Below are positions 46,101-56,468 of a DNA stretch of 64,000 bases, piece by piece; the first letter of the stretch is position 1, and every line of letters begins with the position of its first letter. The stretch comes from Colias croceus (taxonomy: Eukaryota; Arthropoda; Insecta; Lepidoptera; Pieridae): positions 6,634,001-6,698,000 of the forward strand of contig NC_059543.1 in assembly GCF_905220415.1 (NCBI RefSeq), read 5' to 3'. The notes beneath the pieces are model-generated. The model searched no databases and had not been told where the DNA came from. It saw nothing but the letters and a program-made list of their open reading frames with translations. Both the position numbers and the translations under genes were made by a program.

Positions 46101-46853
46101 TGTTTCATTTTATGATTGTCGGCAATATTAGCCCGGTACGTGCCGCGTTGAAATATGTTTGATATGTCCGGACAATCCCTTTTTACTGCCCGTTCATACA
46201 GCGTATTTGTTACGAATAAAAAATTTAAGGAGCCGGCTCATGTGGATGAAAATAAGTTATTAAATTCCGTTTTACTTTTGTGGGCTTACAGTGTTGGAAG
46301 TATAGAGTACAGACTGGTTTTTAGAATTGATTCCCAGGTTTAGCAAAATACAATAGATATTTCTGATGTACAGTACCTACCTACGTGTTAAGGTTTTATG
46401 ATTAAACCGACTAAAAATAGAATATAACCCCAATATCTTTTATTGAACCTAACGAAAAAGATTACTTATAGATCAGAATAATTCCATATTTGTATCACGA
46501 ATCACGCTTTCGTGACGTCTACGTTTCCAAGAATAGCGCCTTTATATAAAACAATTCTTACTTAATGTCTACGAAGAACAAGTAAGAACGTAAACATTGG
46601 CTCATTTAAACCACTTATGAATAAATTTATTCCCATTTGGAGAGCTTATTCTGATCAAAGGCTAGTTGAGGTTGACGTGGTTTAGCGATAAGTTTGCTGA
46701 AGCATGGCGTGACGTCACGAAACTGTAGCTTTGCCAACAACTTTATTTTTCTAACAGCACTTAATAATATGTCGGACGACAGCTTCACTTAAATGTTTTG
46801 TTTTATTTATATTTGATAAATAGTAAGTTCATATTTACCTCTCTTAATTTATA

Positions 46854-47044
46854 CTAGCTGATCCGTGCGGTTTCACCCCCGTGGCTCCACTCATGTTAGT
46901 CGTAGCGTGATGATATATAACCTATAGCCTTTCTCGATAAATGAGCTATCAAACACCGAAAGAATTTTTCAAATCGGACCAGTAGTTCCCGAGATTAGCG
47001 CTTTCAAACAAACAAACTCTTCGGCTTTATAATATTAGTATAGA
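46854..47044 (-). repeat. Lep1-like short repeat, reverse orientation
   Basis: Reading + it begins ACTAGCTGATCCGTGCGGTT and ends ATAATATTAGTATAGAT. The core CTCGATAAATGAGCTATC corresponds in reverse to the repeat at 31.26 kb. Confidence 0.75.
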
Positions 47045-47589
47045 TTGTATTCCAAAAATATATATTTCAAATTACTCATAAAAGTAATAAAGTACAAAAA
47101 AAAATTGAATTTTATAGTTACACCTACATTCACGTCGCATAGAAAGAGGCCTTAAAAATTCAATTGCAATGTTTTGAAGACGATAACCCCTGTGTTGGTT
47201 TTATAGGACATTTCTTTACATTGGTATAGTCGAGGGGAGAGATGGCTTTGGGGCAGTAAACATCTGGTATATAGAAAAATTTACATACATCTCAACGTCA
47301 ATAAAACAAATTGTTCCCATTCAACTTTTGTGTCACTTTATCCTTTTGTAAATAAATCTGGTTTATGATATTGTAATGGCATTATGGATAGGATAGGTTT
47401 GCTTTCTATGAATTTTTATATCTTATGCACAGGTTCATGTGGCTTAGGTATATATAATATTATATAACTCGTTTTCTGATGTTTGATGAATTGTAAATGA
47501 TTGCTTACTGACATAAAAAAACCCTACAATCATCGAAAATTTACATTCATATGATATTCAATAATATACCTACTAAATATTATTAATCC
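47045..47589. other. Non-coding stretch
   Basis: AT-rich; nothing supported. Confidence 0.5.
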
Positions 47590-47722
47590 TTTTGAAGTGA
47601 AACTTCTTTAGGCGCGTTGAGTGAAAAATTTCGTCATGGAATAAGGCGAAGATTTTGTTATCTTTGAATCTTGCTGGAGAAGTATTATTTCTGACGCGTG
47701 TGCTCGGTGAAACTTTATCTTG
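47590..47722 (-). repeat. Interspersed repeat, copy B
   Basis: Opposite orientation to the copy at 42750-42905. It begins TTTGAAGTGAAACTTCTTTA on the + strand and ends with CGCGTGTGCTCGG, the reverse of the first copy's start. Confidence 0.65.
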
Positions 47723-48159
47723 TCTGCTACGACGTAGATCGTGTAGACTGTTATGTAGAGGTTAAATTTGTTAGTATTCCTTACATCATTAGTATGATGA
47801 TGGTGTTTTTTACATCAAAAATCAGAAGCTCATAAATATCAGGACTTTATTTTAGTATTTGAACCTATACTATAAAATATATCTAGTTATAAATATTTTT
47901 TTGCTATTTAAAATTCGGTCAGTCTCATTCATGTGAGTATAACGAGCTCAATTTAAAAATTATCGAAGTTTAGATTCACACGCTCATTGTTTCTTAGAAA
48001 CAATAACATGAAAATGTATTCCTAGAAAATGATTCCTAGAAATTATATTTTCGAGCAGGTCGCGTGAGAATACCGGAAAAGTTAAAAAAGTTCCAAATAT
48101 TCTGATTTGTGTGGAAGGAGACATAGTTTCATGGGTAAAATAAGTAAGTGTTAATCTGT

Positions 48160-48354
48160 ACTTAATATTATAGAGCTGTAAAGTTTGTGTGTTTGTTTGA
48201 ATGCATTAATCTCAAAAACTACTGGCCCGATTTGAAAAATAATTTCGGTGTTATATAGTCCATTTATCGAGGAAGGCTATACCTTCCTATACAATCATCA
48301 CGCTAGACCAACAGGAGCGAAGCAATGCGGGTAAAACCGCAGGGCAAAGCTAGT
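48160..48354 (+). repeat. Lep1-like short repeat
   Basis: It shares the TTTGTTTGAA run, CCATTTATCGAGGAAGGCTA and the GCAAAGCTAGT end with the copy at 31.26 kb; diverged. Confidence 0.75.
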
Positions 48355-49651
48355 ATATAACATGGTGATTTATATTTGTACCAAAGAATACCAAAGAATT
48401 GTTTTAATCAAATAAGGCAGGCATATTCATAGCGTTGACAAGTATTGAAGACTAAACTAGGCACTAAATTGACACATTACACTTAAAATTTCTGTTTGAT
48501 AGTCGGCATTTGAATTGTTATGCTTGCAGTGAATATAGATATATGCATTATGCAAGTAATATAACAGGACCTCGTACATTAGTCTACGTTCTAAGCATGT
48601 AATAAATGGCTGCATGTTATTATGAAGTTCTATAAACCAAATACGTATTTGATATATATTCGTATTCCGATGTGTATACAGTGTGTTAGTGCGTATTATT
48701 GTGCATTGGACTAAAATTTATTACAGATGGAAAAATGTATAAATTTTACAAGTGAATTTGTAATGGACATTAATGTTATGTTATATAGAGAGTATTTTAT
48801 TATTTAAAAAGTGTATGTATTTATTGTATATGTTGCAGTAAATAATAAATATGTACATCTTGTTCATAGTTATAGTATATCCATTACCTAAAATTATATA
48901 ACCTAGTTACCAAATATTATGTACCATGTACCATGTTACCAATATAAAACTTTTTCGGAAAAAATTTCCAATATAAACTGTTACAACATTAAATGCTTTA
49001 CGGCATTTAGCAATCAAACAGCAACGTATTTTACACAATACATAACTGTTTGAACGAACCGACATTACGGCGCAAAAACGGTAAAGAAAAAGCTAAATAG
49101 ATATTTTATCACTTTTATGGCCACTTACTTTGAGCTCCCCGTGATTTATGGTGTCCTGGTAGCTGAATGATCTGATTCGAGCACATTTCATTAAAGTCGT
49201 ATGTGTATTTTACAGCTACGTTTCATGTGGTAATGAATTTCGGCGAAAGATAACATTTTCACTGTTATTATTAACATTTAATTTGCTTCATTATGAAAAA
49301 GAGAGATGAATTAATGAGATACTTGCCTTAATAAACACTTTTATGTATTAAAATTGTGGTCAAATGATAACCAAGTATGTTACGGTATGTTTCGTAAAGT
49401 ATTAGGTAGGATCATGCATCGGGGTCAGCTTTTCAGAGGCTAATTATGCTGGCACACGACTCTATTTGAATCTTCCGTGCTTATAACACCTCATAATGAT
49501 GCTACTATAGCCCCAATTTACAAAAGAGGATTAGCCATGTAGGTATGGTTATGTCGGTACTTGTTTGTTAGTACATGAACTAAGAATTATTTATTTAGTC
49601 TTATATGGTTATTTTGTTGGTTTATCCTTTCCATAATGGATGTTTACTTTA
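48355..49651. other. Non-coding stretch
   Basis: AT-rich; nothing supported. The TTA at 49649-49651 is the target duplication of the next element. Confidence 0.5.
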
Positions 49652-49826
49652 GGGCCGATTTTTCAATCCTTGGTTAAAATTTATCCGTCCAATATAGTAT
49701 TACACGAACATTTTAAAATGTCATCTGTAAACTGTCAAATACAGATAATTAGGATACAATTTTGAAATGGTAGTTTAATACGTTATTCGATGAATAAGTT
49801 TTAACCAATTATTGAAAAATCAGCCC
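49652..49826. mobile_element. 175-bp MITE with 28-bp TIRs and TTA duplication
   Basis: The left end (49652-49679, starting GGGCCGATTTTTCAATCC) and right end (49799-49826) are inverted repeats matching at 25 of 28 positions. TTA flanks both sides (49649-49651 and 49827-49829). A 3-bp TWA duplication with GGG-starting TIRs fits a PIF/Harbinger-derived MITE; the superfamily is inferred. No coding capacity. Confidence 0.85.
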
Positions 49827-49829
49827 TTA

Positions 49830-51360
49830 GAAGTACACTTTTGATTGATGTAGTACACTGTATATGTCATGTTTTTGGGCCATGGACATTTTTAGCCATA
49901 CATTTTACAACATTGGAAATTTTTTTACAATTTAGACAAAAATCCTTACCATAGCTATAGATTAACTCCTTCACCATTAAATTGTAGAGCCGTTTTCACC
50001 ACTTGCTGATAATGTCCCTGATTGTCTATTTATCACCTTTTTACGTAAAATTCTTACCATATTTGTCATTTTAACTGACGGATAAACTGAATATCCAGAT
50101 TTGTGAACCGGGCTATGAATACACATATAATTTGTGTGATATATATCAATGTGGTTCCGAAAGCGACATGAAGTGAGGTTTAAGGGTGTGTTTGACGAAT
50201 GGCCATGTCTCCCGCTGATAAACAACCCTCGGCATTGATAATAGAAATTACTGAAGTGATTAATTGATTAGCGGCTTTGCGGTTCAATCTGTTTTATTGG
50301 ATGCTTATTAATTGCAATTATTTACTAATATACAATTTACAATACAATTTAGAATGATTGAATTCGAATAGTATTAATTCATTATAACACGAATTGTATA
50401 TCTATAATTTACGTTTCAATTAAAACCTGTTGTACAAGATTTGAATATTTTAGTGTAAATTATTTAGTGGTCTTTCCATATCTTAAGATGAACAGTTTAA
50501 TAAACCTATAAGTACAAATTCCTAATTTATTAAATTATTTTTATAAAGCGTAGTTCAATCCTTTACGAAGGAACATGAATGAATACACAATTCGAACTAC
50601 ATCATGATTTTAAATTATAAAATTACAGCAATATTAATGGACACTTATTGTATTGATTGAATTAACATATTTATTCATTTTTATTTTATTTCCAAATAAC
50701 ATATAATAAGGCCATAATGTATAATATTTAAGTGCCTTAAAACTTACCAATAGCGCAAACAGAAATTTGTCCTATCGTATTGGGAACAATTAAATCGATT
50801 TTGATGGAAATTGTAAATTGAAAATGGGACTTATATTCTATACATAGTATAAGATTTTTAACTCTCACATATTAATAAAATAAAAATAAATTATTTTGTA
50901 TAATGGTTCACTGTGGTAAAAAGTAGTCTATAAAATCATATAACACTCTCTGGCGACTTAACTATCTTAATCAGAAAAATCATGCCCTATTATCGTTACT
51001 TACATAAATAAGGATTTAAAATTGTTAATTCTTAACTGTAGTTTTAATAGTAAGCTCTTATTTGCATTCTTGTTATCTTCATATTTCCCATGTTATATTT
51101 ACAATTGCAATCAAAGTAAGCAGTAAAAAGCCTTTGGCAGTAACGTAAGGCTGTGGTTATCAATAATGTATGAGCTCAATTTCAACGGAAAGTATAAAGA
51201 CAAATATGGCGATGAGAAAGAAAACAGTCCTAAACGTACGGAATTTTAAAAATTAAAATAAAAATTCCTCCAACAGTTTTTATTATTTTTAAGAAATTCT
51301 TATATTAAGGTAAAGTTCTGACATTTCTATTAGCTATATTGTTATTTTACGATAAACCTG
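49830..51360. other. Non-coding stretch
   Basis: AT-rich; nothing supported. The 82-codon - strand frame at 49977-50225 has no recognisable domain. Confidence 0.45.
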
Positions 51361-51480
51361 AGTTTGTCTGAGCTCAAGAACTACCAAAATGATTTGAAAA
51401 AAATTTTTCAGTATAGCCCATTTATCGAGGAATGCTATCATCAAACTAAAATAACCTATTGGTGTTCTAGTGGGGCAATT
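51361..51480 (+). repeat. Decayed Lep1-like repeat fragment
   Basis: It retains CCCATTTATCGAGGAATGCT and a degenerate upstream GATTTGAAAA block. No clear ends. Confidence 0.5.
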
Positions 51481-51889
51481 TGAAAAATCTGTCATAGCAA
51501 TAAAAGCTTCTATCCCTGAGTGTATTTTTATTGGGATTTAAATAAATTCACGACGATGGTTCAATTCAATAATTGACTACCCTTGCTATTAGATAATTCA
51601 ATTGTATCTACGTATACTGTATGTATTATTTTTTGTAACAATGAGTACCTACCTAAAACGGTTTTATATTTGGATGTTATTAACTTTTTTATTAATCACC
51701 CAAAAACAATTGGAAGATAAAATAATATTTGGTACCCAGTTAACTCGTCCAGTGTCATTTCTTTTTAATAGAGCCCGGCACGAACTTTAAGACTGAGAAC
51801 TCAAATAATCACCGATGTTTTAAGTTTCATTATTTTTGAAATTTTTACATCAATGAGGAAAACAAACGAATAAAATCAAATATACTTAC

Positions 51890-51926
51890 CTTTAATACTG
51901 TCTTTCGTCACTTTTTTCTTCACCAT
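51890..51926 (-). CDS. Candidate first coding exon, unknown gene
   Basis: On the - strand an ATG (51926-51924) opens MVKKKVTKDSIK and runs into a strong donor, AAAG then GTAAGT (51889-51884). The exon ends one nucleotide into a codon, which matches the entry phase of the candidate exon at 44292-44355. Against it: a short upstream ATG frame overlaps this start, the exon is only 37 nt long, and the link to the other exon is by phase only. A 94-codon - strand frame (51945-52229) lies upstream and would be untranslated leader or chance. No promoter is identified with confidence. Confidence 0.25.
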
Positions 51927-52575
51927 AAATTCATAAGAGAAAAACTAAATTTCCCAAATAAATTTGGCAATACATTCGCTACCGCCTGCGTATTGTTTCC
52001 CGAAGACGCGACACGCGCCTTGCATGTTTAATGTAAAATAGAATTGAATGAAACTATTGTTCAGGATAAAAGATAACACAAAAAGGAGCTCAATGCTTCT
52101 TAGAACAGTATCTTCGGTCAAATTGAATAAGTTTCCAATGCAATGTTGGGCACTCTCGAGGATTCCGATACGATAGAGATTTAAATCTAATATGTCGGAG
52201 ACATGTTGTTTAAAAGAGCTTTTTATCATAACAGTTCCGGGATAAATTCAATTTGAAGATATCTAAACATTTGATTTATGTCTACTGTGGTACTTCAATG
52301 TGGTATGATACTTAATTATTAATAATGTTAAATAACCTTCCAAGGTTATTATATATTTATACTCGCATATGATTAACAGTATATTTCAACCAATCATCAT
52401 TAAAAAAGTCCAATTCAATGTAGTGCATAAATTACCATACAATATTTTACTCTAGTTTTGTATAGCGAAAAACACAGGAAAACCATAAAGTAAATCCATT
52501 ACAATCAATTTGATAAAATGCAAACATATCTTAACACATTCAATATTAACGATGGCATCGTAATTAATATTTATC

Positions 52576-52923
52576 GTGCACGTAGATTATGAAGCCGCAA
52601 ACAACCAAAAACTGATAAAAGCTCTCCGGTCATTAGCCGAAGTGTTGGCTAACAGAATCAATTTCCACGTCCAGTATTGTAACAGTGTTAATTGCAAACA
52701 ATGCCCCCGGGAATGCACTCAAAGTAAAATTGCATGTATAAGTTATGAGCTAACTTCACTGTACTATTATGGTTTGGTCGCTTTGCTAATAGAAATAATA
52801 CAGAGACGACGTTCTACAATGTTGAAGATAATTTGTGACAGGCGTCGTTGTTTCATGCGAATAGCAAAAGGAAGTACAGGTTTTTGGTATTATTTTTTCT
52901 ATCATTTAATAAAGATTCACTAG
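52576..52923 (+). CDS. Hypothetical frame with cysteine cluster, doubtful
   Basis: A 115-codon open frame without an early ATG (it begins at a GTG, so if real it is an internal or terminal exon). The first half is protein-like and less AT-rich (LIKALRSLAEVLANRINF). A compact cysteine cluster follows, CNSVNCKQCPREC. A possible donor (CAAA then GTAAAA, 52725-52734) would end the exon just after the cluster; beyond it the composition turns to AT-rich background. No family is recognised. Confidence 0.2.
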   Translation: MHVDYEAANNQKLIKALRSLAEVLANRINFHVQYCNSVNCKQCPRECTQSKIACISYELTSLYYYGLVALLIEIIQRRRSTMLKIICDRRRCFMRIAKGSTGFWYYFFYHLIKIH

Positions 52924-54186
52924 ATTTAAATCTTTTAATTGTACCTACCTAAAATCGTAGTTTTGAATCAAATAAAAATGCATTGTATTTTTTCATATTT
53001 ATTCCATTAAATAAACTACCTACATCATCAATAACAATGGTCAATACCAACTTGTTTTTATAGGGCCATAGAAATACTATAATGTTTAAGTACACAATGT
53101 TATTTACATTGTCATCAAATCAAATACGCTTTACAAAAACCGATGAAAACGAACGCCTGCCCGGAAGACAAAGGCAGTACATCAAATATAAATTCATAGA
53201 TGCTTTGTTCCAAGTTTTAAATAAATAGAAGTTCGATGCACTTCTTTCGACGTCAGGCCTGGGAGCGTCAAAACACGATGATATATAAACGAACCTCGTG
53301 GCTGCTTGCCAGCCTTGTCGACTTATACACGACACACACTGGCTGCTAGGTTCTTCTTGGGTGTAGAAATACCTGAATAAATAAGTGATAATGTTAAAAA
53401 GATTCGAAACGGATGAATGAGGACGATGTATGGTATGGTGCAACGAGGACACAGGGTCTCAAATCCACAGTACCTACTATTTTTACAGGTTATTCAAACA
53501 AAATTAAGTTGATGCTACGATGTATGTGCTCTAAGGCTTTAACTACAGACAAAGTTCCTCGAAATTTTTATTTACAATAAACATGATACTAATTTGGATA
53601 AGTAGATATAATATAAAACTACACAATAAATTTTTAATTTACACGCTACTATAAAAGACTATGATTATAGTTTTGTGTTGCTCTTATAATTAAATATTTG
53701 TCTCAATTTACTTCAAGTGTTATTTTTAAGATAAACGTAGTTTATGTTTGACACCAAATCCCATGTACGCGAAAACTGTAAATTGGTTCAGCATTTTTAA
53801 CTTCAAAACAGTACAAACACAGCCAGTAAAGTATGATTCAAAGTAATTTTCATTAATTTAATTTTCCGCTCACATTAGTGCTGGTCACCAAAATAGTGTC
53901 TTACCAAAATTTTTGGTCCATAAAGCAAATCCTTATAGAGGGTCGTAATTCTGATCCGTTTATTCTCTAAGGACTCGATGGAAATTAGTAAAGGTTAAGG
54001 TCCTAGGTATTATCCGTCCCTTTATCTATTACTACCTGTATCTCTCTACACGACCTACATTTACTACAAAAGAATAATAAAAAATTCACACCGAAATAGT
54101 TACCTTCATAGAAACAAATCTCTTGTCGCTAAAAAGCGATGTCTTAAAAAAACAAAAACCTTAAGATTGCAAAACAAAATTAGTAC
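52924..54186. other. Non-coding stretch with a GC-richer patch
   Basis: Positions 53220-53350 are GC-richer and contain a TATATAAA-like box (about 53280). No frame there is convincing, although a 110-codon - strand frame (53120-53452) covers it. It may be a promoter-proximal region. The GTAC at 54183-54186 is the target duplication of the Gypsy element. Confidence 0.35.
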
Positions 54187-54465
54187 TATAGTTTGGGTTC
54201 GTTAGTTAATGGGTTTATTGGAATTATACACTATTACTGATAAAAGAACATTTATTAATATTAAAAAAACACAAAATACTACAAGGATCAGATCAAAAAC
54301 CGTTACAATGAATAATTTTAAAAGCGCAGAGACATGGCTGGACGCTGGCGAGATTGTAACTAACTAACTTTCTCTTTTAAATACCTCTACGACGCATCCC
54401 GATATCTAACGGGCGGTTTTCGAATCCTTGAGGCGCGCGGGGTTGCCGCATTGCCTTGCGCTATA
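54187..54465 (-). repeat. 3' LTR of Gypsy element
   Basis: 279 bp. On the - strand it begins TATAGCGCAAGG and ends CCAAACTATA, so the termini are a 5-bp inverted TATAG/CTATA rather than TG/CA. The first 79 bp are also the last codons of pol. Confidence 0.93.
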
Positions 54466-56468
54466 TCCTCCCCCTCCAAGTCAGTAGCAATATCTGGTGC
54501 TGGCTTGGGACTTTGTTTCTGCTTTGGTCTACCTCTTTTACGACCATGAACAATTGGGGTGGAAACACCGGTATAAGGGTTCAGAAGACTGACATGGTAC
54601 TTTCCTCGTAAGGTATTGTTATTGTCCACGACTTCATATGTCGTGGAGGATACGCATTTGGAAATTTTGTACGGACCTTCGCGTTTGGGAGCAAATTTAC
54701 TGGTGAATCCCCTAAAAGCTTTACTTGGGCGATGGGTCTCCACGAGTACGAGATCACCCTCCTTATAAGTAGGGCCTAGACGACGGTGTTTATCAGCAGC
54801 ATCTTTTCTAACATCCTGCTGATGTTCAATTCGCCATTTTACCTCTTGCAAGGTGGTTGCAAATGTTTGAAGGTAGGGCGTTATCTGTGGCAAATAATTT
54901 TCATTGGAGATTATTGCCCTCAAATCATGGGCAACTTCAACGGGAGAACGGAACTCACGCGCAAATGTAAGATAGGCCGCAGAACGACCTGTTCCTTGAT
55001 TAGGTGCTGTATTAAGGGCAAATCTCACAGCCGGCAACTTTTCTGGCCATCGGCAATGTTCTGGATCCACGAGCATCGCCAACATTTGCTTTAACTCCCT
55101 ATTCTTTCGCTCGGCAGGATTAGCCTCAGGATGATATACAGGGATAAGGTTCTGCTTTATTCCTAACACGAACATTACCTTTTGCATTACCCCTGAAACG
55201 AATTGTGTTCCGTTATCTGAGATTATCCTTCTGGGAAAGCCATAACGCATAAAGATTTCTTCAATTAGAATTTTTGCACAATTTTCTGCATTTGCCTCTG
55301 CCAGTGAAAATAACTCAACCCATCTACTAGTAGTATCCTCCACTAGAAAAATCCACCTCTCTCCTTTACTTCCTTCGGGGAGGGGACCAAATAGGTCCAT
55401 AGCCAAAACTTCGAATCTTTGTTGAGGCACCGGAGTTTGTAGAAGGCCTGCTGGTTTTAAATTATTGGATTTGAATTTCTGACAAAGCTCACAAGCTTTT
55501 AAATACTGTGTTATATACTGTCGCATATTTGGGAAGAAAAACCTCTCCTTCACCTTTTTTATAGTCCTTTCAAGGCCCAAATGACCAGCCGTTGGTGCGT
55601 CATGGAGTTCTTTCATTATTAATTCGCGCATTGACTCGGGCACGACCAATTGAGGTTCGCCAGATTCAGTATCTGTATCGCACCTAAACAAAACTCCACG
55701 AGATACGTAGTACCCACGATCAGTCCAACGAATGGCAGCCTCATCATTCTCAAAGTCTGTGAGGATTGGTCTAAGGGCAGGATCGTCTAATTGCGCCGTA
55801 CGCAATTCCTCTGAACTGTGTCGTGGCAAGTCAAAAGACACAGGACAGATATCGCAAGTTGACCCATCATCTATAGGTGAATCGTTTACTGGACGACTCA
55901 GAGTATCAGCTACCACATTAATTTTCCCGGGAGTATACTCTAGGTTTAAATTATAAGACTGGATCTTGAGCGCCCATCGCGCTAAACGGCCGCTGGGCGT
56001 CTTCAAAGAAAGGAGCCACTTTAATGGTTGATGGTCCGTAGCCACGCGAATTTCAACACCTTCAACATAACCTCGAAACTTTTCGAGAGCCCACACTACA
56101 GCCAAGGCTTCCCTCTCGGTGGTAGAATAGTTTCTTTCTGCTGATGTCAACAACCTGCTGGCATATTCAATGGGTCTTTCCAATTTCGGATTCGCACCTT
56201 GCATAAGGACTGCACCAAGTGCATACGCGCTAGCATCCGTGCGCAGAATGAATGGCTGCTCAAAATCGGGCTGTATTAGTACAGGACTTGTAGTAAGTCT
56301 CCGCTTAAGCTCTTCGTGAGCTTGCACCTCTCTTTCTCCCCACTTCCAAGGCTTATTCTTTTTGGTGAGGTCAGTCAAGGGTTGAGCAATTTCGGAGAAC
56401 TGAGGAATAAATTTCCGAAACCACGCACAGGTTTGCAGAAAAGTCCTCAGTTCCTTCAAATTAGTAGG
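54387..56468 (-). pseudogene. Gypsy Pol C-terminal part: RNase H and integrase
   Basis: 690 codons in the same frame as the upstream gag-pol frame, separated from it by one TAA. RNase H begins around residue 70 (FILRTDASAYALGAVL; TEREALAVVWALEKF; ATDHQPLKWLL). The integrase zinc module is HLGLERTIKKVKERFFFP then CELCQKFK (about 293-335). The catalytic triad is Asp in AMDLFGPLPEG (about 352), Asp in IISDNGTQF (about 412) and Glu in NPAERKNRELK (about 447). A GPY-like C-terminal module (REGPYKISK, about 590) follows, with a basic tail. The first codon counted as start is a TTG and is not a real initiator. The last codons and stop lie in the 3' LTR. The only lesion seen is the in-frame stop at 56469-56471. 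Confidence 0.93.
54466..54477 (-). other. Polypurine tract within pol
   Basis: On the - strand GGAGGGGGAGGA lies directly before the 3' LTR and is also read as codons of Pol (LEGED). A dual-use sequence. Confidence 0.85.

Noticed and set aside
49123..49196. - strand exon candidate ending in AAA-GTAAGT (KCARIRSFSYQD)
   Set aside because: No adequate acceptor, an upstream in-frame stop close by, and alternative frames are equally open; too weak to list as a feature.
51945..52229. 94-codon - strand frame with a hydrophobic middle
   Set aside because: No recognisable family; L/F/I/N-rich composition is expected of AT-rich non-coding DNA; no splice or start support.
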